Source of the DNA: Caulobacter soli
Lineage (GTDB): Bacteria; Pseudomonadota; Alphaproteobacteria; Caulobacterales; Caulobacteraceae
Assembly (NCBI RefSeq): GCF_011045195.1
Contig: NZ_CP049199.1
Location: forward strand, 1,426,001-1,490,000
Length of the DNA: 64,000 bases
Reading direction: 5' to 3'
Every line of letters begins with the position of its first letter. Position 1 is the first letter of the stretch. Positions 1 through 7,727 of the stretch are shown here, in pieces. The position numbers were made by a program, and so were the translations under genes. The notes beneath the pieces are model-generated. The model was given only the letters and a program-made list of their open reading frames with translations. It did not search any database and was not told the origin of the DNA.

Positions 1-938
1 GTGCGCACGCCGCTGACCCTGTAGACCGGCCGGATCTGCAGGTGGTCATGCAGGTTGGCGCCGACGCCCGGCAGGTCGTGGCGGACGACGACGCCGGCTC
101 GCCGCAGGGCCTCGGCGTCGCCGATGCCCGAGCGCTGCAGGATCAGCGGCGAGCCGATCGCTCCGGCCGCCAGGATCAGCTCGCCGGTGATCCGAGCGGT
201 CAGGACCTGGCCGCCGCGCACGGCGCGCAGGCCCGTGACGCGCCGCCCGTCCAGCACGATCCGTTCGACCTCGACCCCAGTCTCCAGGCGCAGATTGCCG
301 CGCGCCAGCACGGGCTTGAGGAAGGCCGAGGCGGTGCTCCACCGCCGGCCGGCCCGCTGGTTGACCTGGAAATAGGACGAGCCGAAATTGTCGCCGCCGT
401 TGAAGTCGTCGATCGCGGGCACGCCGGCCTGCTCTCCGGCCTGGCGGATGGCGTCCAGGATGTCCCAGCGCACGCGGGGATGCTCCACCCGGTATTCGCC
501 GCCCGCTCGGTGGTGATCACCCATCGGGGCGATGTGGTCTTCGTGGCGCAGGAAGTAGGGTAGGACGTCGGACCAGCCCCAGCCCACGAGCCCTTTCTGT
601 CGCCAATTGTCGTAGTCCTGCGCCTGGCCGCGCATGTAGATCATCGCGTTGATCGACGAGGAGCCGCCGATCACCTTGCCGCGCGGATAGGCCAGGACCC
701 GGCCGTCCAGGCCCGGCTGGGCGGTCGTCTCCAGCCGCCAGTCGGCGCGCGGATGGCCGATGGCGAACAGGTAGCCGACGGGGATGTGGAACCAGATCCA
801 GTTGTCGCGGCCGCCGGCCTCGAGCAGCAGCACCTTGATCGCGGGATCGGCCGACAGGCGGTTGGCCAGCACGCAGCCCGCCGAGCCGGCGCCCACCACC
901 ACATAGTCGAACTCACCGAGGTCGATCTCGTCCGTCAT
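1..938 (-). CDS. GMC-family FAD oxidoreductase (choline dehydrogenase-like), C-terminus cut by window edge
   Basis: The frame opens with ATG at 938 and stays open to base 1, so only the N-terminal ~312 residues are present. The Rossmann motif VVVGAGSAG lies at residues 13-21. Further on are a GMC-type stretch with GKVIGGSSSINAM and the second GMC signature GSPLILQRSGIG. The family oxidises alcohols such as choline, long-chain alcohols or polyethylene glycol with FAD; the substrate cannot be read here. The SDR gene ends about 48 bases upstream on the same strand, so co-transcription is possible. The family call is secure; a specific betA assignment is not justified. Confidence 0.9.
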   Translation of the reverse strand, partial: MTDEIDLGEFDYVVVGAGSAGCVLANRLSADPAIKVLLLEAGGRDNWIWFHIPVGYLFAIGHPRADWRLETTAQPGLDGRVLAYPRGKVIGGSSSINAMIYMRGQAQDYDNWRQKGLVGWGWSDVLPYFLRHEDHIAPMGDHHRAGGEYRVEHPRVRWDILDAIRQAGEQAGVPAIDDFNGGDNFGSSYFQVNQRAGRRWSTASAFLKPVLARGNLRLETGVEVERIVLDGRRVTGLRAVRGGQVLTARITGELILAAGAIGSPLILQRSGIGDAEALRRAGVVVRHDLPGVGANLHDHLQIRPVYRVSGVR

Positions 939-985
939 TCCGCCGAATCCTCCGCCGCCGCGCCTCGTCGGGACGGTCGATGGGC

Positions 986-2506
986 TCAGGCTGGGCCAAG
1001 CGCGCGGCGTTGGGAAGCTCGGGCGCTAACCGAGGGCGCGACGGGCGCCGGCCGCGCGGCTCTTACCGCCCCGACGATGTCGCCCAGCGCCGCGTCGAGC
1101 GTGGGGTAGGTGAAGGCGAAGCCGCTGGCGAGGGCCGCCTTGGGCGCGATCCTTTGACCTTGCAGCAACAGCTCGTCGGCGAAGGCGCCCAGGGCCAGCC
1201 GCAAGGGCGCGGCCGGGGCGGGCAGCAGGGCGGGGCGGTTCAGGGCTCGGCCCAGGGCCCGGGCGAAGGCGGCGTTGCGCGCCGGCTCCGGCGCCGTGCC
1301 GTTGACCGCGCCTTCGAGATCGGGCGTGGCGATGGCGTGGGCGATCAGGCGCACCAGGTCGTCGAGATGGATCCAGCTCATCCAGTGACAGCCGGCGCCG
1401 AAAGGCCCGCCCAGGCAGAACTCGAACGGCGTCAGCATGCGCGACAGGGCCCCGCCGTCAATGGCCAGGACGATGCCGATGCGCAGGCGCACCACGCGCA
1501 CGCCCAGGTCTTGCGCGACCATGGCCGCCCGTTCCCAGCGCCGGCAGACGGTGCGCGAGAAGCAGTCGTGGCCGTCGGCGGTCTCGTCCAGCACCTCGTC
1601 GCCGCGCAGGCCGTACCAGCCGATGGCCGAGCCGCTGACCAGCACCTTGGGGCGATGGTCCAGCCGCGCGATCAGCCGGACGACGGCGCGGGTCACCTCC
1701 AGGCGCGAGGCGATGATCCGCCGACGCTTGGCGGGGGTCCACAGGCCATCGGAGATCGGCTCGCCGGCCAGGTTGACGACGGCGTCCAGGCGCGTGTCGT
1801 CGGCGATTTGGTCGAGAGCGGTGACGATCCGGATCGGGGCGGGCAGGTCGGCGGCGGTGGCGCGGCTGCGGGTCAGGGCGGTGACCTCGTGGCCGGCGGC
1901 GACCAGGGCGGCGACCAGGCGGCGGCCGATCAGGCCGGTGGCGCCGGTGACCAGGATGGACTGGCGGGGCGGCAACGCCGCGACCAGGGGCGCGGGCGCT
2001 GCGGCGATGATCCGTCGGGCGCGTCCGGCGGCGGCCAGGTCGCGCAGGCCGAAGACCACGACCGCGGCGGCGGCCAGGGCGCAGAGCACGCTCCAGACGC
2101 CCTGGAAGGTCGGGACCAGCGCCGTCGGGCCGGCCGCCCAGTCCGTCAGGAGCGGGATCACCAGGGCCAGCACCACGCCGTAGTTCAGGGTCAGCAAGGT
2201 GTGGGTGACCCGCTCGCTGGCCGGCAGCTTGCGCGTGCGGTCCTCCTCGACGAAGTCCCACAGGGTCAGGACCAGTTCGCCCAGCATCAGCACGATCAGG
2301 GCGACGGCCAGCGCCCCCTGCGGCCGGCTCCAGCCCAGGGCCAGGAAGATCACCGCATAGGCCAGGTTGCGCGCGCCGTGCAGCCGCAGCTCGCGCGCCT
2401 GGGACGGTCGCCAGGCCAGGCGCTCGGTCAGTTCGTGATGATAGAGGGTGTCGAACCCGCCCATCGCCACCTGGACGAACAGCAGGATCCAGATCAGGTC
2501 GCTCAT
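986..2506 (-). CDS. Membrane-anchored TIGR01777-type SDR epimerase
   Basis: The 506-residue protein has two halves. Residues 1-160 are hydrophobic with about four membrane segments. From residue 183 there is a cytosolic NAD-binding epimerase domain with GATGLIG at 188-194 and the family-typical VNLAGEPI and SGSAIGWYG stretches, as in the SDR39U1/YfcH (TIGR01777) family. Stand-alone members are about 300 residues, so the membrane half is an addition. Its ATG overlaps the stop of the upstream DUF4166 gene (ATGA), indicating translational coupling in one operon. The substrate is unknown. The coupled DUF4166 gene and the GbsR-type regulator upstream suggest a co-regulated envelope or lipid role, which is inference. 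Confidence 0.9.
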   Translation of the reverse strand: MSDLIWILLFVQVAMGGFDTLYHHELTERLAWRPSQARELRLHGARNLAYAVIFLALGWSRPQGALAVALIVLMLGELVLTLWDFVEEDRTRKLPASERVTHTLLTLNYGVVLALVIPLLTDWAAGPTALVPTFQGVWSVLCALAAAAVVVFGLRDLAAAGRARRIIAAAPAPLVAALPPRQSILVTGATGLIGRRLVAALVAAGHEVTALTRSRATAADLPAPIRIVTALDQIADDTRLDAVVNLAGEPISDGLWTPAKRRRIIASRLEVTRAVVRLIARLDHRPKVLVSGSAIGWYGLRGDEVLDETADGHDCFSRTVCRRWERAAMVAQDLGVRVVRLRIGIVLAIDGGALSRMLTPFEFCLGGPFGAGCHWMSWIHLDDLVRLIAHAIATPDLEGAVNGTAPEPARNAAFARALGRALNRPALLPAPAAPLRLALGAFADELLLQGQRIAPKAALASGFAFTYPTLDAALGDIVGAVRAARPAPVAPSVSARASQRRALGPA

Positions 2507-3210
2507 CGGTCCTGCTCCCGAAGTTGAGGGATCGGACGCTCGCGGAACATCCCGACCTGATGAAGCATCTGGCCGAAGAGGGGATGGCGCAGCGCCAGCA
2601 CGAAGGCGAAGCCGTCGTGACCCTGGTCGATGTGGCTGATGGTCAGGGCGCCCGGCGCCAGCCAGGCCGGCAACCTCAGCCGCACGGGCCCGACGGCCAG
2701 GAAGTACCCGCGGCTACGGAAGTGCAGGGCCGTCTCGTCGGCGCTGACGGCCAGGGCGATGCCGAAGCCGCAGCCGAGATACTCCTCCAGGCCCGTGGGA
2801 CCGGCGAAACGTTTGCTGCTGTGGATCACCTGCGGGAAGCCGTGGGCCTGGTTGTACATCCGGGTCCAGAACTGGCCGCCGGTCCGGCCGTCCTCGGTGA
2901 CGGTCACGACGGCCGCCGCGCCCAGGTCGTCGTGCAGGGGTAGGGGCGCGCCGATTGGCCGGCACAGTTGAGCCAGCAACCTGCCGGCTCCGTTGCGCCG
3001 GCTTTCAGTGATCTCGCCGACATAGGTCACGGCCATGCCGGGGCGCAGGCGCTTGCTGAACCGCTCGCGCACGGCGGGGGGCAGGCGGTTCCAGTCGGCC
3101 TCGCCCAGCAGGGCGCGGAAGCGCAGGTCGTGCAGGTCGGCGGGCTTGGCGGGCAGGGGCGCGGGGGCGTCCTGACGCTGGTCCGGATGGGGTCTCTTGC
3201 GTTCGATCAT
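2503..3210 (-). CDS. DUF4166 domain protein
   Basis: This protein of about 235 residues resembles the DUF4166 family, which often occurs fused to or beside SDR epimerases. The ATG at 3210 is chosen over an upstream ATG at 3270 because an AGGGGA ribosome-binding site sits just before it and because the longer start would place the operator-like dyad at 3242-3259 inside the coding region. No catalytic motif is recognised. It overlaps the downstream SDR start by four bases. The dyad upstream matches the one over the start of the GbsR-type gene, so control by that protein is likely. Function unknown. Confidence 0.8.
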   Translation of the reverse strand: MIERKRPHPDQRQDAPAPLPAKPADLHDLRFRALLGEADWNRLPPAVRERFSKRLRPGMAVTYVGEITESRRNGAGRLLAQLCRPIGAPLPLHDDLGAAAVVTVTEDGRTGGQFWTRMYNQAHGFPQVIHSSKRFAGPTGLEEYLGCGFGIALAVSADETALHFRSRGYFLAVGPVRLRLPAWLAPGALTISHIDQGHDGFAFVLALRHPLFGQMLHQVGMFRERPIPQLREQDR

Positions 3211-3241
3211 CGTCAAATCCCCTGTCCCGTCTTGCCTGTTA

Positions 3242-3259
3242 TTTCTGTTCAAAGAGAAA
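3242..3259. promoter_or_regulatory. Predicted GbsR operator upstream of the DUF4166-SDR operon
   Basis: The 18-base site TTTCTGTTCAAAGAGAAA is an imperfect dyad, extended by one base pair on each side. It matches the perfect palindrome at 3841-3858 at 13 of 18 positions with identical arm spacing. It lies about 30 bases upstream of the DUF4166 start and just after the regulator's stop codon. Confidence 0.6.
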
Positions 3260-3274
3260 TAGCAGCGCAAATTT

Positions 3275-3850
3275 TTAGGTCGTCTTGTCCGTCTTGCCTC
3301 GGCCCATGCCGAGCAGGCCGACCACCTTGGAGCCCAGCTTGATCAGCGACATCAGGGTGCTGGGCGGCACGGTCAGCATCTGGCCGTACCAGCTGTCGAT
3401 CGTGGTGACGAAGCCGTGCATCTCGTTCAGCCGCTTGCGCGCCACCGGGCTGAGCGTGGTGTCGCCCTCGGCCGCGGCCAGGACCGGGCCCAGCGCCTCG
3501 ACCATCGGATCGATCTCGCGCTCCTTGCGGCCTTGCGCGATGCGGGTCAGCATCTGCCACAGGTCGGCCTCGGCCTCGTAGTGGTCGCGCCGGTCGCCCA
3601 GCATCGGCACGCGGCGGATCAGTTTCCAGCCGATCAGCTCGCGCAGGCTGTTGGAGACGTTGGAGCGAGCCATGCCCAGGTCCTCGGCGATGTCCTCGGC
3701 GGTCATCGGCTTGTCGGCCAGATAGAGCAGGGCGTGAATCTGGGCGACCGAGCGGTTGACGCCCCATTGCCCGCCCATGTCGCCCCAGCGCAGCACGAAC
3801 TGCTCGACCGCGGCGGGGAGGCGCTTCGTGGTGTCTGCAGTTTCTGTCAT
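3275..3850 (-). CDS. GbsR/MarR-family transcriptional regulator
   Basis: The protein has 191 residues. A winged helix-turn-helix spans about residues 45-75 (MTAEDIAEDLGMARSNVSNS), followed by the RRVPMLGDRRDHYEAE wing that is typical of the GbsR subfamily of MarR proteins. A C-terminal helical region would serve dimerisation. The gene is immediately upstream of the DUF4166-SDR operon on the same strand. Its start codon lies in the middle of a perfect 18-bp palindrome, and a matching dyad lies before the next operon, so it probably represses itself and its neighbours. The effector is unknown; betaine sensing, as in Bacillus GbsR, cannot be assumed. Confidence 0.88.
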   Translation of the reverse strand: MTETADTTKRLPAAVEQFVLRWGDMGGQWGVNRSVAQIHALLYLADKPMTAEDIAEDLGMARSNVSNSLRELIGWKLIRRVPMLGDRRDHYEAEADLWQMLTRIAQGRKEREIDPMVEALGPVLAAAEGDTTLSPVARKRLNEMHGFVTTIDSWYGQMLTVPPSTLMSLIKLGSKVVGLLGMGRGKTDKTT

Positions 3851-3858
3851 GACAGAAA
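3841..3858. promoter_or_regulatory. Perfect 18-bp palindrome over the GbsR start codon
   Basis: TTTCTGTCATGACAGAAA is perfectly self-complementary and its centre contains the ATG of the regulator gene. Binding here would block both promoter clearance and translation initiation, which fits autoregulation. Confidence 0.65.
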
Positions 3859-3908
3859 TATGCGATTAAGTGCGGGTGGAGTCAACTAGCGTCGTCCCGA
3901 CAACGGAC

Positions 3909-3934
3909 GGGGACAGGCACATGTGCCTGTCCCC
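3909..3934. repeat. 26-bp perfect palindrome, REP-like
   Basis: A perfect palindrome without a loop is built from the half-unit GGGGACAGGCACA. The GGGGACAGGCAC core resembles repeat units dispersed in many bacterial genomes and often associated with REP-associated (Y1) transposases; that link is recalled knowledge. There is no T-tract, so a rho-independent terminator is unlikely. Confidence 0.6.
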
Positions 3935-4072
3935 AATCCAGCACGCGCCAAGCGGCGCCAAAATAGTGAACGCTGATCTCCGAATGCGGAAATTCGTGAT
4001 CACGAAGTCTCGCCGCCCAGACGGCGCGGGCGCAGCCTCCGCCTGAGACAATCGGTGGAGAGGGATGGGGTC

Positions 4073-5566
4073 ATGAGCGAGGAAACCGCCGGCGGCGGCG
4101 TCAGTTACGAAAAGGTTGGCGCCGAGTATTTCGACAAGCGGGGCCTCAAGCGCTATGCGGGGGTGTTCTCGCTGTGGGCGCTGGGCGTGGGGGCGGTGAT
4201 CTCGGGCCAGTTTTCCGGCTGGAACCTGGGCATGGGCACGGGCGGATGGGGCGGCATGTTCGTCGCCACCCTGATCATCACCGTGATGTACCTGGGCCTG
4301 ACCTTCTCGATCGCCGAGATGGCCGCCGCCCAGCCGCACACTGGCGGGGCCTACAGCTTCGCCCGCGCCGCCATGGGGCCGTGGGGCGGCTTCATCACCG
4401 GCCTGTGCGAGAACGTCGAATATGTGCTGACGGCCGCCGTGGTCTGTTTCTTTATCGGCTCGTACCTGGGGGGCATCTTCGAGACGCCGGCCTGGGTGCA
4501 GCCGCTCTACTGGCTCGGCGCCTACATCATCTTCGTCGGGCTGAACGCCGGCGGCGTGGCGATGTCCTTCAAGTTCACGGTGTTCGTCACCCTGCTGGCC
4601 CTGGCCTGCCTGGCGGTGTTCTGGATCAGCGCCCTGCCGCACGCCGACTTCTTCAAGTACGCCATGAACGTCGGCCCCGGCGGGACCGAGCTGAAGGACG
4701 GCCACGGGCCGTTCCTGCCGGCCGGCATCGGCGGCGTCCTGACCCAGCTGCCGTTCGCGGTCTGGCTGTTCCTGGCCATCGAGCAACTGCCCCTGGCGGC
4801 CGAGGAGAGCCACACCCCGCAGCGCGACCTGCCCAAGGGCATCATCCTGGGCATCAGCACCCTGATCATCTCGGGCCTGCTGGTGCTGTGGCTGAACAGC
4901 GCCATCTCGCCGGGGACCTTCGCCCTGGCCAAGTCGGGCGAGCCGATCCTGGAAGGCTTCCGCACGATCTATGGCGGGGGCCTGGCCAAGGTTCTGGCCG
5001 CCATCGCCGTGGCCGGGCTGGTGGCCAGTTTTCACGCCGTGATCTTCGCCTACGGCCGGCAGATCTATTCGCTGTCGCGGGCCGGCTACTTTCCCCGCGC
5101 CCTGTCGGTGACCCACGGCACGCGCAAGACGCCGGACGTGGCCCTGCTGACGGGATCGGCCGCCGGCCTGGCGGTGATGCTGGCCGTCTGGTTCATCCTG
5201 GGGGCCGAGAAGGGCGCGGCGGTGATCGGCGGCACGCTGCTGAACATGGCGGTGTTCGGGGCGATGCTGTCCTACGTGGCCCAGGGCCTGTCGTTCATCC
5301 TACTACGCCGCAAGTTCCCCAACCTGGAGCGGCCCTACAAGAGCCGGTTCGGCCTGACCGGCGCGGGCCTGACGGTGGTGATCTCACTGGTGACGATCTT
5401 CTACCAGCTGAAGGATCCGATCTACCGCACCGGCGTGATCGGGGTGGCCGTCTGGTTCGCCGTCGGCATCGCTTATTTCGCCCTGTTCGGCCGCAAGAAG
5501 CTGGTGCTGTCGCCGGAGGAGGCCTTCGCGATCAGCGGCGGCAAGACGGCCTACGAGACGCACTGA
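4073..5566 (+). CDS. APC-superfamily amino acid permease, ethanolamine permease-like
   Basis: The protein has about 497 residues and roughly 12 hydrophobic segments. The APC hallmark GVGAVISGQFSGWNLG is in the first membrane helix, and the stretch around EQLPLAAEES is typical of the ethanolamine-permease-like branch (TIGR00908 type). It sits in the inner membrane and would import ethanolamine or an amino acid with protons. The ATG at 4073 is preferred over one at 4055 because GGAGAGGG lies just upstream. No ethanolamine ammonia-lyase genes are nearby, so the substrate stays open. The gene stands alone between a regulator and small hypothetical genes. Confidence 0.85.
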   Translation: MSEETAGGGVSYEKVGAEYFDKRGLKRYAGVFSLWALGVGAVISGQFSGWNLGMGTGGWGGMFVATLIITVMYLGLTFSIAEMAAAQPHTGGAYSFARAAMGPWGGFITGLCENVEYVLTAAVVCFFIGSYLGGIFETPAWVQPLYWLGAYIIFVGLNAGGVAMSFKFTVFVTLLALACLAVFWISALPHADFFKYAMNVGPGGTELKDGHGPFLPAGIGGVLTQLPFAVWLFLAIEQLPLAAEESHTPQRDLPKGIILGISTLIISGLLVLWLNSAISPGTFALAKSGEPILEGFRTIYGGGLAKVLAAIAVAGLVASFHAVIFAYGRQIYSLSRAGYFPRALSVTHGTRKTPDVALLTGSAAGLAVMLAVWFILGAEKGAAVIGGTLLNMAVFGAMLSYVAQGLSFILLRRKFPNLERPYKSRFGLTGAGLTVVISLVTIFYQLKDPIYRTGVIGVAVWFAVGIAYFALFGRKKLVLSPEEAFAISGGKTAYETH

Positions 5567-5693
5567 TACGCCGCCCCGCGCTCCGCGGAATGTCCGGTCA
5601 ATGTAACGCATTGTAAAATCCGGGGTTCGGCCCCTGGCCGGTCTTCCGTTCATAGTTCTTAACTCCGTTCCGTACAGTCGGGGGGACGGATCG

Positions 5694-6041
5694 ATGAGAC
5701 AAGCGGCGGCCATGGAGCGCGGTTCGGAGCGAGCAGGGGGTGAGATCGCGATCCTCAACCCCCTGGTCGGTGAAATCACCGAGGCCCTGCTGGACCTGGG
5801 CGGGGCGGCGCATCGCGACCTGGTCGTGGCCTATGTCGCCAAGCGCCGGGGCGTCTACCGGCCGTCCGAGGCGATGCGGCGGGAGCTGGACGAGGCCTTC
5901 GCCGCCTACTGCCGCGGCGCCAGCGATCCGCGCGCCGCCAGCCTGCTGCACCTGCCCTATGGGCCGCACAGCCACCGTTGGGCGCTGACCGACCAGGCCT
6001 ACGGCATGCTGCGCGGCCAGTCCGGCGCCGAGGTCCGTTGA
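5694..6041 (+). CDS. Conserved hypothetical protein, 115 residues
   Basis: This is a small soluble protein with no signal peptide. The N-terminal half is helical (LNPLVGEITEALLDLGGAAH), followed by a basic segment (VAKRRGVYRPSEAMRREL) and a C-terminal part rich in aromatics and histidine (LPYGPHSHRWALTD). I do not recognise a family. GC-rich third positions and the G-rich ribosome-binding region support it as a real gene. A second ATG at 5712 is possible. Its TGA overlaps a possible TTG start of the next small gene. Confidence 0.6.
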   Translation: MRQAAAMERGSERAGGEIAILNPLVGEITEALLDLGGAAHRDLVVAYVAKRRGVYRPSEAMRRELDEAFAAYCRGASDPRAASLLHLPYGPHSHRWALTDQAYGMLRGQSGAEVR

Positions 6042-6202
6042 CGCCGGCGTCGACATTGCGGGCGGTGGCCGATCGCCTCGGCATGAGCTCCATTCGCCAG
6101 CGTCCGCGCGTGTTGATGACCGCCGCCGTGCTGAGCTTGATGCTGTGGAGCGCGGTCGGCTGGGGCCTGGGATGGCTGGTCGAGCGGCTGGTCCAAAGGT
6201 AG
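6038..6202 (+). CDS. Small single-pass membrane protein
   Basis: A TTG at 6038 overlaps the stop of the preceding gene; an alternative ATG lies at 6083. The encoded protein is about 54 residues (39 from the ATG). It has a basic N-terminus (RQRPR) followed by one strongly hydrophobic helix (VLMTAAVLSLMLWSAVGWGL) and a short charged tail. No family is recognised. The stop-start overlap suggests translation with the upstream gene. The gene is plausible but unproven. Confidence 0.45.
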   Translation: MTPASTLRAVADRLGMSSIRQRPRVLMTAAVLSLMLWSAVGWGLGWLVERLVQR

Positions 6203-6239
6203 AGTTCAGGCCGCCCGACGGGCGCCTCAGGGGATTCCA

Positions 6240-6746
6240 ATGCGCGTACTGCTGACGACCATGGTCGCGAGCCTGCTGCTGGGCGCTTGCGCGACGCGGC
6301 CTCAGGTGGCTCACGAGGGCGACCTGACGGGCCTCAAGGGGCAGGCCGTGCTGACGGAAGCGGGCGCCGCCGCGCCGACGGGCGCCGATGCGACCCTGGC
6401 CAAGTCGATCGAGGCGCGCGTCCTTAGCCGGATCAGCGAAGCCGGCGCTGTTCAGCCCGGCGCGCTGCCGGCCCGCTACCGCGTGCAGGTGGCGGTCGGA
6501 AGCTCGCCGGCCGGGGTCGGGATCTCCACGGCCGTCGGCCCGCAGGTGGGCGTCGCCCCCTGGCGCAGCGCCCCCACCAAGCTTCGGCCCTGGTCACGGC
6601 GCGGTCCGGTGCGCACGGCGACCTTGGCGGTGCTGGACCTGTCGAACGGCAAGATCGCGGCCTGGGCGACCGTCCGAAGCTCCAGCGGCGACGCCGACGA
6701 CCTGGCCAACCGACTGGTCGCGGCGCTGAAACCCGCGAAGGTGTAG
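6240..6746 (+). CDS. Predicted lipoprotein of unknown function
   Basis: The 168-residue protein begins with a short basic N-terminus, a hydrophobic core and the lipobox LLGAC (cysteine 17), so it should be lipid-anchored after signal peptidase II cleavage. The mature part alternates strands (YRVQVAVGSS, TATLAVLDLSNGKIAAWATV) and resembles small DUF4136-like outer-membrane lipoproteins, but I cannot assign it firmly. It stands alone in its orientation, about 40 bases after the small membrane protein. Function unknown. Confidence 0.65.
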   Translation: MRVLLTTMVASLLLGACATRPQVAHEGDLTGLKGQAVLTEAGAAAPTGADATLAKSIEARVLSRISEAGAVQPGALPARYRVQVAVGSSPAGVGISTAVGPQVGVAPWRSAPTKLRPWSRRGPVRTATLAVLDLSNGKIAAWATVRSSSGDADDLANRLVAALKPAKV

Positions 6747-6865
6747 AGCGCTTCCGGGACGACCTGTCCCCAGCTTGTCCCCCGAAACCGCCGTCGATTT
6801 CGAATACCGATGTTCACCCAGGCGCCGCGACGCGCTATCGAGGGGTAACAACGGTGAGGAAGCCC

Positions 6866-7621
6866 ATGACGTCGCGGTCCATGTTCTCCGCCTTAACGGT
6901 CGCCTTCGCGCTCGGGGCGTTCGCCGCGCCTAGCGTCGCCCAGGTTCCCGCCAACCTCACGGCCGCCCTGGCCGATCCCGCCCGGCCGGCGACCGACACC
7001 GCGCGGGACGCGGCCCGTCATCCGGGCGAGATCCTGGCCCTGGCCAATATCAAGCCCGGCGGCAAGGTCGTCGACCTGATCATCGGCGGCGGCTATTTAA
7101 CGCGCATCCTGTCGCCGGCCGTCGGCCCGACCGGCGCGGTCTATGCCTACCAACCGGCCGAGTTCATCAAGTTCAAGGCGCAGTACGGTGAAGACCTGAA
7201 GACGGTCGCCGCCGCCTACAAGAACGTCACCCCGCTGGACGCCAGCTTCGGCGCGCTGGACCTGCCCGACGGCCTGGACGCGGTGATCACCGTCCAGAAC
7301 TATCACGACCTGCACCTCAAGGCGTTCCCGACCGACACCGCCGCCAAGGTTGACGCCGAGGTGTTCAAGTCGCTGAAGCCGGGCGGGGTGTTCCTGATCG
7401 TCGACCACGCCGCCGCCGCCGGCTCGGGCCTAGCCGCGCCCGACACCCTGCATCGCATCGACATCGCCGCCGTCAAGGCCGAGGTCGAGGCCGCCGGCTT
7501 CAAGCTGGCCGCCGAGAGTCCGCTGCTGCGTAATCCGGCCGACCCGCACACCGCCAGCGTCTTCGACCCGGCCATTCGGGGCAAGACCGACCAGTTCATC
7601 CTCAAGTTCGTAAAGCCATAG
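6866..7621 (+). CDS. Secreted SAM-methyltransferase-like protein (COG4798 type)
   Basis: A signal peptide ending near PSVAQV is followed by a class I methyltransferase-like fold. The motif I equivalent is VVDLIIGGGYLTRIL, and the later strand regions read DAVITVQNYHDLHL and GGVFLIVDH. Export of a SAM-dependent enzyme is odd, since SAM is cytoplasmic, and the acidic-glycine loop is altered (DLIIGGG for the usual D-x-G-x-G-x-G). It may therefore not be an active methyltransferase. ATG 6866 has a GAGGA site before it; GTG at 6854 is an alternative. Length fits the family. Function unknown. Confidence 0.75.
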   Translation: MTSRSMFSALTVAFALGAFAAPSVAQVPANLTAALADPARPATDTARDAARHPGEILALANIKPGGKVVDLIIGGGYLTRILSPAVGPTGAVYAYQPAEFIKFKAQYGEDLKTVAAAYKNVTPLDASFGALDLPDGLDAVITVQNYHDLHLKAFPTDTAAKVDAEVFKSLKPGGVFLIVDHAAAAGSGLAAPDTLHRIDIAAVKAEVEAAGFKLAAESPLLRNPADPHTASVFDPAIRGKTDQFILKFVKP

Positions 7622-7635
7622 GAGGGGAGGGGGAA

Positions 7636-7700
7636 GGGACGCGCACGCCACCGGAAGACCTTGCTGAAAAGGCGAGGCGTCGCGCGGGCGTGTGCGTCCC
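7636..7700. repeat. Inverted repeat between convergent genes
   Basis: Fourteen-base arms, GGGACGCGCACGCC at 7636-7649 and GGCGTGTGCGTCCC at 7687-7700, pair along their whole length with one G-U pair and a 37-base loop. The element fills most of the gap between the convergent methyltransferase-like gene and the CHASE2 kinase gene. It may act as a factor-dependent terminator or be a dispersed repeat; no T-tract follows. Confidence 0.5.
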
Positions 7701-7727
7701 CGGTTCGTCTTCACACGTACGTCCTGA

